64,000 bases of DNA from Torymus aiolomorphi (taxonomy: Eukaryota; Arthropoda; Insecta; Hymenoptera; Torymidae): contig CM070874.1 of NCBI GenBank assembly GCA_036365515.1, positions 21,898,709-21,962,708 on the forward strand, read 5' to 3'. The position numbers and the translations under genes were made by a program. Under the pieces are notes generated by a model that saw only the letters and a list, made by a program, of their open reading frames with translations, ran no database searches and had not been told where the DNA came from. Of the stretch, positions 42,463 to 52,348 are shown one piece after another (position 1 is the stretch's first letter; each line of letters opens with the position of its first letter).

Positions 42463-45400
42463 GGTACTCCAAATCAACCTGAACCATTGCTCTGTGGCCC
42501 AGGACCTGCTACTACAGCTGGTTAGAGAAGAGAAGGCCGACATTGTCATAATCAGCGAAGAGTACAGGGATCTTGACGAACCGAACTGGGTTAGGGATAC
42601 CACCAGCAGGGCTGCCATCTGGGTATGTGGGAACCTCCATATATCGAACAAGATGGACCGACCCATGCCCGGGTTCACCTGGGTGGAGGTAGCGGGTATG
42701 CTACTGTACAGTTGCTACTTCCCACCCAGCGATGAAATCGATGACTTTGCAAGATCTCTGGATACCATTGTAGCCAGTGCTAGCACCTCCCGACTGCCGG
42801 TAATGATCGGAGGAGACTTTAATGCATGGGCGACTGAGTGGGGTAGCGCGAGGACTAATGAGCGCGGAAGTATCCTCCTCGAGGCCTTCGCGACGCTAGA
42901 ACTTGAGATCGCTAATACAGGGAAAACGCCAACCTACTCTAAGGGAGGCAAGACATCCATAGTCGACCTGACCTTAGTCAACACTAGAATGATGGGAGAA
43001 GGGCTCGAATGGCGAGTTAGCGATCGGTATACGGGCAGCGACCACCAAGCCCTAGTATATAAGCTACAGCTAACCCGCAGAATGGCAGGCATGGATAAGC
43101 TGCCGATAAAAGAGAGATGGGCACCGTCTACCTTCGACAGAGAGGCGTTTCTCTGTTTCCTAGAGGGAACATTGTTGGAAGGAACTGCAGAGGAGAAAGC
43201 TCAAAGCCTCTCACGAGCCATAACAGCGGCCTGCGATGCCTCAATGTCCACAAAGTCTAATCCCAGGGGACGCCCGGCAGTCTATTGGTGGAGCGATGAC
43301 ATTGCGGCAATACGCCGGGAGTGCCTTAGAGCTAGGAGGCTGCACCAACGAGCTGCTCGTGGGCCCAGATATGAGGAACTACGTGTGGTCTATGAGGGAA
43401 AAAGAAGAGAGCTCAAGACCGCCATTAAAATGGCCAAGCGAAAGTGCTGGCGAGACCTGTGCGAGGAGGCGGATAGTGACCTTTGGGGGCGCCCGTACAA
43501 AGCGGTCATGAACAAGATCAAGCCGAGGGGTCCTAACGCACCAACTTGTCCAGTCTTTCTCGATAGGGTAGTTCGCCACCTGTTTCCAGAGCACCAGGAT
43601 CGGCCAGCTGGCACTGGCCTGACGATAACAGAAGGCGTAGCCGAGCTGACAGACGTCACGAAAGCCGAGGTAAAGATGGCCGCCAAGAAGATCCCCATAC
43701 GGAAAGCTCCAGGACCTGACGGAATTCCAGGCCTGGCCATAAAAACCGCTGCGCTCAATGTTCCCCATATCTTTGTGAATACATTCAACGCATGTTTACA
43801 GGAGGGAATTTTCCCGGGACAGTGGAAGGTACAAAGGCTGGTACTCCTTGCTAAAGGGAAGAAACCCGCCCAGGAGCCATCCTCGTACCGACCTCTCTGT
43901 ATGCTGGATATTGTCGGGAAACTGTTCGAGCGGGTACTAAGTGCCAGGCTGGACGCGGCGATACTGGAGTCGGGTGGCCTATCCGATAATCAATTCGGCT
44001 TCCGGAAAGGACGCTCAACTATTGATGCCATCGGCCGAGTGATAGCGGTAGCTTCGGACGCCATCAGCGGCAGTCGGAGCACAAAGAGAATGTGCGCTGT
44101 CATTGGCCTAGATATCCGAAACGCGTTCAACTCGGCCAGGTGGGACCACATTATGGAGTCTTTGGAGCGACTAAAGGTACCGCTCTACCTTCGTAGAGTT
44201 ATCTCGAGCTACCTAGCAAACTGAACCCTGCTCTATGATACCGATAACGGCACGCACTCCTACGAGATCACAGGAGGCGTCCCGCAAGGCTTGGTCTTGG
44301 GCCCTCCTGGATGGAACGTCCTATATGACGGACTACTTAGACAACCGCTCCCAGAGGGAGCCTCGATGGTGGCCTTCGCTGAAGACGTTGCGCTCATCGT
44401 CGTAGCGAAGAGTCTCGATGAGATCCAACACCTCGGAGATGAGGCTATTGAAGTGGTAGCTAGCTGGTTGACCGACCATGGACTGAGTCTAGCGGCAGAG
44501 AAGACGGAAGCGGTACTCATCTCACGAACGAAAAAGAGGAAGTACGCCACCTTCACGGTCGAAGACAAAAAGATTCGGACTGTAAACACTATTAAGTATC
44601 TTGGGGTGATGATCGATGCGCGGCTGTCGTTTAACCTTTAGAGGACGGGATGGCCCCTATATGGGCCATGCCCATGATCGACCCTTTACATGTGTTAGTT
44701 TTGAGATGTGAGACATCACAAAAACTCGATTTCTATAGAAAAGTGAGAGAAAACAGTAAACCCAAATCCCCGTCCTCTAAAGGTTAAGGAGCATCTTATA
44801 AATGCTAGGTTAAAGGCAACGGGAGTGGCTCGCGCCCTGGCGGGTATTATGCCCAACATAGGAGGATCGAAGCAGCCGCGACGGGCCCTTCTCTCTACGG
44901 TGGTGACATCCGTAATACTATACGGTGCCCCAATCTGGGCAGAAGCTCTGAGTAGCCATAGGACCTTCGGAGTCACTTGCCGACGGGCCTACCGAACTAC
45001 CGCGCTAAGGGTGGCCCGTGGCTACCGTACCGTGTCGGACAGCGCTCTCTCGGTGATTTCTGGACTTCCTCCCGTAGACCTTCTGGCAACCGAGAGATCC
45101 ATTAAGTACCGTGAAGGCAAGCATGCCGAAGAAGACGACGTGGGCCAGAGTCGCCGCCATGGCCAATTGTCTAGAGGGGCAACTGAAGAGTGGCAGCGTC
45201 GATGGGATCTGGCAGAAGATGGCCGATGGACCCACCGTGTCCTACCAGATATTGAGAAGTGGATAACCAGGAGACATGGATTCGTCACATTCCATCTGAC
45301 GCAGGTGCTTACCGGACACGGCTGCTTCCGCAGTTACTTACATCGTATCCATGTTTATCATAGCGCGGAGTGCCCGGTATGCCCTGGAAACGACGAAGAT

Positions 45401-45622
45401 GTGGAGCATGCATTGTTCTCATGCCCTAGGTTTGAAAATGAGAGGGAGCAGTTCCGGACCTCATGGGAAGGTCCCCTGACGCCCGAGGGCATTGGCAAGT
45501 GCATGATTGCCTCACAGGAGGGCTGGGACGCTGTGGTTACACTCGCCACGACCATCGTTGAGAGGCTGAATTCCATCCGGAGGGCAGACGAGAGAAGAGG
45601 TGTGGACATCACCGATGGATGA
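42455..45622 (+). pseudogene. R1-clade ORF2: endonuclease-reverse transcriptase
   Basis: Starts ATG at 42455 (MAKVLQINLNHC), overlapping the ORF1 stop. The APE endonuclease shows NLNHC, ISEEYR, GGDFNAW and GSDHQALV. The RT shows RKAPGPDGIPG, YRPLCMLDIVGKLFER, FRKGRSTIDA, CAVIGLDIRNAFNS and GGVPQGLVLGP. Lesions: in-frame TGA at 44222, and the catalytic box reads FAED instead of FADD (GAA at 44381-44383). A 149-bp TTAA element interrupts the frame at 44635; without it and one TTAA the frame continues into 44788-45622. The C-terminal part has the zinc-binding segment CPVCPGNDEDVEHALFSCP. No RNase H domain. Confidence 0.85.
44635..44783. mobile_element. 149-bp TTAA hairpin element (piggyBac-type MITE)
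   Basis: TTAA on both sides (44631-44634 and 44784-44787). Inverted ends are CCTTTAGAGGACGGG and its complement CCCGTCCTCTAAAGG. Without it and one TTAA, the RT frame of the host element continues. The TTAA target and short inverted ends are those of piggyBac-type elements. No coding capacity. Confidence 0.85.
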
Positions 45623-45850
45623 GGTAGCGCCGGATGGCGCTGAGGAGGGCCTCTGAGGCAACAACTGCCACCGCGAAGTAATGCCTCCCGGCGGTTTCCA
45701 TGGTGGCAGTATTAGGCGGCGGGGTTTTAGTGGGTAAATCCTGACATGTCAACATCTGGAGAGTCCTACACAGGGGGAGACACGTGTCTCCTTATGGTGC
45801 CTAAAGCAGTTCCCCGTCGCCACGAAAAAAAAAAAAAAAAAAAAAAAAAA

Positions 45851-45851
45851 A

Positions 45852-45914
<63 letters not shown>

Positions 45915-45965
45915 CATGCACATGCGCCTGCACACGCACGCACACACATATATATATATATATAT
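45851..45965. repeat. (AC)n, (ACGC)n and (TA)n microsatellite right of the R1-clade element
   Basis: AC repeats continue directly after the poly(A), then CGCACGCACG repeats, then a short TA run. Confidence 0.9.
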
Positions 45966-46022
45966 AAGTTACCCGTGACTAAAGAAATAATCCCTCACTT
46001 GTGTGGACACAATAAAATGTTT
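45966..46022 (+). repeat. Second copy of the 58-bp flanking repeat
   Basis: Same as 40405-40462 with a few changes (CTCACTTGTGTGGACACAAT here). It also follows a (TA)n run. Confidence 0.7.
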
Positions 46023-47537
46023 GCATAAGTACCGATTAGGGGATTAGATATATTATTATGAATTATATATACAGTGGCGGATCCAGGGGGGGGGGGCGAT
46101 CGCCCCCCCCCTCTCTGCAAAACTCAAAGATAAAAATATTCCGAGGAAGGTTTCTCTTCAGCTTTTAATGCGCGGATGCGGCCACAAAAGATGTTGCGTG
46201 TGCACTGAAAAAAGATTGGCGCATCGGTAGCGCTCTCTTCAGTCTATCGGATGCGCTGTAATAGGTTATAGCTCGTCCATTTCAGCACCTATTATATGGC
46301 TGCGTCCACATTCACGCGGCATGCGCGTACGCGCTTGCTTGCGCATCGTGCGCCGACCAATCATACATGCAGAGAGAGTTTTCGGTCTGCTCTAAGTTGC
46401 AGATACAGTGAGACACAGATACAAACAATAACATGGGTTTCTATATATATATATATATATATATATCCCTCTATATAAAATGCAACCAGACATGTTCGGC
46501 GCCATGTTGATTTTTTCTCGAAAATCTCGAAGTATATCTCGAAAATCTTGAATCGCGTCAATTGCGTCTGCTAAAGTTAGAGGGACTAGAGTTTTAAATG
46601 CGAACTAGATTAAGTTTTGAATACAGATATTGTAGTAATATGTAAATTGTATTTTGTATTATGTTGACATGTTGTTGTATATTACATTATTGTAATTATT
46701 GCATTTGTAATATAATAATATTAAAGAGGCGTATACATTCAGATGTTGCGCCGTGTTGCATGCGCAGAGATGCATCGTGACTGTGACGCGCGTCATAAGA
46801 TGGTCATGCGACCGTCTTAAGACCGTCGCAAGACCGTCGAAAATATGAAGCAAATGACCATACTTTGTCAAGTTCCTGATGACGCTTATCGCCATTTTAA
46901 CAGATTTGATATTGATAAATGCAACACATATTTGTCTAAAGTTTTTAAAACTCGTATCGTATATTTCTTAAAATAAACTTTTTATATTTAAACTATTTAT
47001 TTAATAGCAAAACTTAGATTAAAATTAAAATTCATGACGTGACCAAAACTTTTAAAACGGTCATTCTGCATCTATATAGATTTATAGGGTTATAGATTGG
47101 ATAAATGCAATACATATTTGTCTAAAGTTTTTAAAACTCCTATATAGATATACATAAACTATTTTTTAACTATCAAAATTACAATTTAAATATATTTTAT
47201 TACAAGAATAAAAGTTACAATCACAAAATAATTTATTAGATTAAATTAACTTTATAATGACAAATATTAAATGTAGCTCCTATTACACTATACTCGGGAC
47301 TACTGCTTTCAAATGTAGCTCAATCTGACACAAAATACAACAAACTTGCGGTTTTTATAGGTGGTGATCACGAATCTGATATAAAAAATAATGTAATAAT
47401 GAATTTAAACAAAATTATTTAAACAAATTATTGAGAAATATAATTTTTTGAAACTATAATTACGGAACTGTATTATGTTTTGTTTTTGGGGTTGCTAATC
47501 TTTTAGGCGATCTATATATATTCCGATAATCGAAAAC

Positions 47538-48053
47538 GTGATTGAAGATTTGAAATCCCGCTATTCCGAAGAAACTTTAAATTTATTCCATTTATTTATT
47601 CTGTTTCCTAATTTAAGTAAAGATAAAAAATGTATCAAATCTTCAATACATAGTCTGTCCGAAAAATATTGTTCATTTTTCAATAAGAGTGTAGATTCTA
47701 TAGAGAGATTGTTAACATCTGAGATAGAATTGTGGAAAATTAAGTGGGAGAGAGAAAAATATGATGACAGCTCTGATAGTATAAAATTATTAGAAATTTG
47801 TGACACTGATATTTTTCCTACCATTGATATTTTTTTAAGAATACTAGCCACACTACCGCTAAGTGCGTCTAGTGCGGAAAGAACATTTTTCACTCTACGA
47901 CGTATAAAAACGTGGCTAAGATCAACAATGGTAGAAGACCGATTAGTTGGCTTAGCCCTTATGAGCATACACAGTGACATCGAACTCAATGTGGACAAAA
48001 TAATTGATCGTTACGCCGCTATCAGAAAACACAGAATTGATTTTGTACTTTAA
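47538..48053 (+). pseudogene. hAT transposase, C-terminal fragment
   Basis: 171 codons from the first ATG in frame. The C-terminal half has LATLPLSASSAERTFFTLRRIKTWLRSTM followed by EDRLVGLALMSIH, the hallmark hAT dimerisation region that includes the last catalytic-core helix. The N-terminal half (EETLNLFHLFILFPNL and so on) matches the region just before it. The catalytic DDE core and the BED-type finger expected upstream are not seen, so this is a remnant. It stops with TAA at the natural position for this family, about 1 kb before the right end. Confidence 0.85.
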
Positions 48054-48385
48054 GGTAATATGTACTTACCGACAAATTTTAGAATGTATATTTCTTTTGC
48101 AAATAATAATAGAATTACTAACAAAAAAATTGAGTATAGTATTTACATATACGGAGCGCCTGAAAGAGCTGTTTTTCCAAAAATTTACTCAGAATTTATT
48201 TAATTAAATAAAAGCCGCAATGCCGATAAGTAGGGATCTGTATACTTCGAATTTTGCCAGTTTTAGAAAGTGTTTATCTCATGGAAATGCTGATAGAATC
48301 GTACAAAAAAAATCTGAGCATAGTATTTACATACACGGAGCGCCTGAAAGAATTGTTTTTCCAAATAAACGTTCGAATGTTTATT

Positions 48386-48775
48386 AACGGGGTGGCATAG
48401 TCCTACCGTTACCGACCGAGCAATTGACACAGTTTCAAGCTTATTAAAAATAAAATACGTAGAATCACAAAAAATCAAGAGAACACCCTTCTGTGGTTTT
48501 GAACGTTCTATCACCCAGTAAAAATTTGAAGTCGAAATATCAAATGGTTTTTGCAAAAACTTTGAACGAAACCGAATTTTGTTTTGTTCAAAGTTTTTGC
48601 AAAAACCACTTGATATTTCGACTTCAAACTTTTACTGGATGATAGAACGTTCAAAACCGCAGAAGGGTGTTCTCTTGATTTTTTGTGATTCTACGTATTT
48701 TATTTTTAATAAGCTTGAAACTGTGCCAATTGCTCAGTCGGTAATGATACGGCTATGGCACCCGCTTAAATAATG
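48386..48775. mobile_element. Long near-perfect hairpin, arms of about 180 bp
   Basis: The left arm (from GGGGTGGCATAG through AATTGACACAGTTTCAAGC, AGAACACCC and GAAGTCGAAATATCAA) is mirrored by the right arm (TTGATATTTCGACTTCAAA through GGGTGTTCTCTTGATT to GCTATGGCACCC). Only about 25 bases separate the arms near 48575. It is a foldback insertion within the hAT element, without coding capacity. Confidence 0.8.
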
Positions 48776-49078
48776 AAATTGGGTTGATTTTGAGGTTCAC
48801 ATCGCCTTAAGTAATAAAATACAGTTTAACAATCGCATCAAGCGTAGAATATTGTAATATTATTATACGGGTGATTCTTATATTTTGAAAAATACTCTCT
48901 ATCTATTTCAGTATTAAGTTCAATTCGAAATCAACTTCCAAAATACAAAGTTATATACTTGTATAGACTTTGCAACAAACTTTGCCCACTACCCGTACCT
49001 TTGTTTTTTTTTTTTTTTTTTGGAATTTTATTAGCTATTCACCAATCGCCCCATTTCCCAGTGCTGAATCCGCCACTG

Positions 49079-49427
49079 TATATATATTATGTATATATTT
49101 ATAATAATATAATTATAATAAATATTATATAATAATATTATATTAATATATATATATTAATATATGTATACAATGTATGCGTGTGCGTGTGTGTGGTACA
49201 ATATGTATACATATATGTTATAGGTCAAGTATGAACCATTTTTCTCAAACTTCAGATCTCCGTAACTTTTTTTTTTGGGCATTCAGAATATAAAAAAATG
49301 TCCTAGTTCATAGGATATTTTTTGTTTAGAAAGTCTTGAACTACCAAAATACCATGTCTTTAAGCTATTTCACCTCAGTCACTTTTCCAATGTTAATGGT
49401 ACGGGGTCCTGTACTACTACTACGGTG
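49079..49427. other. AT-rich spacer, no gene
   Basis: TA-rich microsatellite (49079-49200) with a short GTGTGTG run, then 220 bases of unique sequence before the Penelope 3' end. Confidence 0.5.
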
Positions 49428-49926
49428 TTATTAATTAAAAGGTAATTAATAAAACAACACCAATTTTCTTTTTATCCGTCGACGTTTCGGACAATTTATT
49501 TTTGTCCCTCTTCAGGAATCTAATATATACAACCGTAGTTATTATTATTTTAATAATTTCCAACAGAGAAATATTTTACACATAAAATAAATAAAACAGA
49601 TTACAAACTTACAATCAAATGTTAATAGTCCAAGTGTTACGTGGAAAACAGTCCACCTGTCAATAGTAACATAATCCATTGTTTCTCTTTATATAGTCTA
49701 ATATTTAAATAAGTGTGTGTAATAGAAGGTGTGAACGTACATAAATAAGACAGTATATGTAAGTAGGTGGGGCACAGCCCACTACCAGAGTCCGAGAACG
49801 GGAAGAGGTTATTAGGCAAACACGTCTTCGAATACGAGGGATAGTGTACATAGCTCTACTAATCATATGCTCCTAATACCTGCTCGTCTACAATACTCAG
49901 TTATTCTATTTCTAAGAGGATAAAAA

Positions 49927-50440
49927 TTAAACATTATTAATCAAAATACTGTATTCCTTTGGTAATTTTGTAATTTCGAATTGTTTATTCATAAAATTTT
50001 TTTGTGTGTGTATATATAAAGCTTCTGTGAACAATCTTTTACCAGCGTTGAATTCTGTAACTAAAATTTTTACGTCTTGAAAATTTATATTATGTGAGTT
50101 CTCTATTTTATGTATAAATAATGAAGAATTTTTGTCCTCATCACAATATTTTTTATGATGTTCTTTTATTCTAACGCCTAGACGTCTACATGTCTGTCCT
50201 ACGTAGGACGCATTACAATTTTCACAATTAATTTTATAAATAACATTAGACTTATTCAATTTTTTATTCTTATCCTTGCCTAATGTTATAACATTATTCA
50301 ATTTATTATTCATGCTATATACTACATTTGTGTTAAGGCGTTTAAAAAAATTTTTTGTAAAGCCTTCTAATTCTTTAACAAAAGGTAAACTGATAAAAGT
50401 CTTATTAACACTAATATTACCATGTGAGGAACTAGATGTC
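49927..50440 (-). CDS. Penelope GIY-YIG endonuclease region, copy B
   Basis: In this copy the nuclease is unbroken over 49927-50313: NVIYKINCENCNASYVGQTCRRL, then VRIKEHHKKYC, ending with TKLPKEYSILINNV. GIY (IYKI), YIG (YVGQT), the following Arg and the His-rich helix are in place. The linker up to about 50440 is in the same frame. A T/A homopolymer near 50465 shifts the frame between the nuclease and the RT remnant at 50509. Partial copy, so unlikely to be expressed as a working enzyme. Confidence 0.75.
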
Positions 50441-50508
50441 GAGCAAATCTTATTTAGTCTTTTTTTTTATATAGAAGTTAAGTAAATCTTGTGGATAATT
50501 ATTATATA

Positions 50509-50933
50509 TTAAGACATCTTTAATGTGAAAAAAATATTTTTTTTGTGAAAGGATTTATGCGACAGCTTTATTGCCCGATCAACCAAACTATAAATAATCA
50601 CAATGTTATTCACCAAAGGATGGTGAGAATTAAAATTCAGATATCTACCAGAGAAAGTCGGTTTTCTATACCAAATCGTTATAATATGTCTATGATCATC
50701 AATCATTATTTTTAAATTAAGAAAACTAATACTATTGTTTTTGAATCTTTCTACTGTAAACTGCAAGTTTTTATCATATAAATTAAAGACGTTCAAGGTA
50801 TGTTCTATGTCATTTTTTTGTATACATAATATAATATCATCTACATACCGAAAATAAAACAAAGTCTTGGACTGTAATTTGTTTGTACAATGTAATTTTA
50901 GATCCTCCATAAGAATATCAGATAAATTGTAAT
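50509..50933 (-). pseudogene. Penelope RT fragment, copy B
   Basis: From LSDILMEDLKLHC through YFRYVDDII (catalytic box), LCIQKNDIEHTLNVF, NSISFLNLKI and SHKSFHKK. It lacks everything upstream of the end of motif B because the copy is broken at 50933. The codons before that point in the same open frame belong to the inverted fragment and are not native. Confidence 0.85.
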
Positions 50934-51171
50934 GCGTCCTACGTAGGACAGACATGTAGACGTCTAGGCGTTAGAATAAAAGAACATCATAAAAAATATT
51001 GTGATGGGGACAAAAATTCTTCAATATTTATACATAAAACAGAGAACTCACATAATATAAATTGTCAACACGTAAAAATTTTAGATACAGAATTCAACAC
51101 TGGTTCACAGAAGCTTTATATATACACACGCAAACAAATTTTATGAATAAACAATTCGAAATTACAAAATT
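50934..51171 (+). mobile_element. Inverted Penelope fragment, first part
   Basis: Plus-strand GIY-YIG sequence (TGCGTCCTACGTAGGACAGA, AGAATAAAAGAACATCATAA) that faces copy B head-to-head. It is cut at 51171 by the CR1-group element and continues at 56685. A small deletion near 51103 breaks its frame. Confidence 0.85.
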
Positions 51172-51424
51172 TATTTATTTATTTATTTATTTATTTATTA
51201 AACCAGAGTAAGTACATAGGTATTACAATAATATCAATATACATTTTTACATTACATGCGTAACCCAGCAGAGGAAGTATTTCCTGTATGCTGGTCTGGT
51301 GACTTAAACTAACTTAAAACTAAATTGAAATATTGTCCCTGATTGTTTGTCGATCTTGTATCCCCGTAGCTAGCAGCTACGGAGTCAAGTCGACAACCAC
51401 ACATTATTCATGACTTTTCTTCTA

Positions 51425-52333
51425 TCACCAATATCTAACCAACATTTGTCTTGCTGTTGTAAATGATTCCGTGGATGCGTTTCTGTCTCTTGCAAAGATG
51501 ATTCTTTCGTAGCTGTTTAGTCTTGTTGGGCAGGTGAGTCCCACTGCACAGGTAACTCTGTAGTGTGGGAACATCAATCTGTGTTGGTTGGCTGAGTCAC
51601 ATTTACATGTTGATGTAAAAACAATGTCGTCTACTACTATGAGATCGTTGTATTTCGGGTGCTGTTCTAGAGTATACATTGAGTTTGTAAATGTTTGTTT
51701 ACCTCGAATGCCTCTGTCGAAATACAGTAGTGCTTTATTACAGCCTAGATAGTTGAGATCTCCGTAAGACATGCGGTAGGTGTTATCTTGCAGTATAGGC
51801 TTTCCCGGTGTGCCACTTGCTTCCATTGACATGGTTTTTGTATTGTTATCCTCAGCCATTTTATCTATCGTACTAAATACAGTTTCTATGGGATTATATT
51901 TTTCGTTGTTGTATTCCTTTTTTATTTCAATATCTTTGGATTTTTCTTTGACGAAGTGTATATGTTTTATTTCATTATTTCCGTTAATAATACGATAGTC
52001 ACAACACTTATTGCTTAAAGTTGTATTTTTGTTGCTCTCTGAGAGCGTCCACCTGTTAGCAATCATATTTGCAATTTCGATGATAATTTGTTGATTAATA
52101 TTGAGTTTTCGGATTTTGTTCCAGTTGTAATTAGATAATCGACGATGAGAACGTTTATAATGTAGTGTGCATAACCCGTGTGCGCATATATATGTTCTTA
52201 TATCCAGTAACAGTTTATCGGACTCTAAACTCCCCATGGACTTCCAATGTGGGAGGTCTGTGTCCGATATCTTTATTAGTGAATAATATAGTTGCTTTAT
52301 CTGTTTACAGTTAATATTATTAGTATTATTCAT
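51425..52333 (-). CDS. ORF3 of the retrotransposon, unknown 302-aa protein
   Basis: Intact frame of 302 codons starting ATG (MNNTNNINCKQ), 15 bases after the ORF2 stop. The N-terminal 100 residues are basic and mixed helical (LPHWKSMGSLESDKLLLDIR, RSHRRLSNYNWNKIRKLN). The middle is Asn/Lys/Glu-rich and low in order. The C-terminal third (GDLNYLGCNKALLYFDRG, then VVDDIVFTSTCKCDSANQHR, then YRVTCAVGLTCP) has five Cys and looks like a folded domain. No signal peptide or membrane helix is seen. CR1-group elements usually have only two ORFs. ORF1 and ORF2 of this copy carry lesions, ORF3 none. The Cys pattern distantly recalls secreted or viral envelope-type domains, including baculovirus-type infectivity factors, but this is only an impression. 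Confidence 0.65.
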   Translation of the reverse strand: MNNTNNINCKQIKQLYYSLIKISDTDLPHWKSMGSLESDKLLLDIRTYICAHGLCTLHYKRSHRRLSNYNWNKIRKLNINQQIIIEIANMIANRWTLSESNKNTTLSNKCCDYRIINGNNEIKHIHFVKEKSKDIEIKKEYNNEKYNPIETVFSTIDKMAEDNNTKTMSMEASGTPGKPILQDNTYRMSYGDLNYLGCNKALLYFDRGIRGKQTFTNSMYTLEQHPKYNDLIVVDDIVFTSTCKCDSANQHRLMFPHYRVTCAVGLTCPTRLNSYERIIFARDRNASTESFTTARQMLVRYW

Positions 52334-52348
52334 GGGTGTTTTATTATG

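Larger units (their letters stand above)
46072..49078. mobile_element. 3.0-kb hAT element with 8-bp duplication
   Basis: Left end CAGTGGCGGATCCAGGGG; right end CCAGTGCTGAATCCGCCACTG. The outer 13 bases are inverted repeats of the CAGTGGCGGAT type known in hAT elements. The 8 bases on each side are TATATATA, matching the hAT duplication length. It encodes a hAT C-terminal dimerisation region (47538-48053). The 5' transposase part is gone or unrecognisable: 46100-47530 is AT-rich with a near-repeat of ACATATTTGTCTAAAGTTTT (46925 and 47112). A long hairpin insertion lies at 48386-48775. Confidence 0.85.
49428..50933 (-). mobile_element. Penelope-like element, copy B, 5'-truncated
   Basis: Very similar to the 3' part of copy A from 21310. 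It ends in the RT just after the motif B region (SDIL) at about 50933, where the sequence switches to an inverted piece of the same family. It shows the empty site of the 559-bp element of copy A (near 50840, GTATACATAATATAATATCA). Confidence 0.9.
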
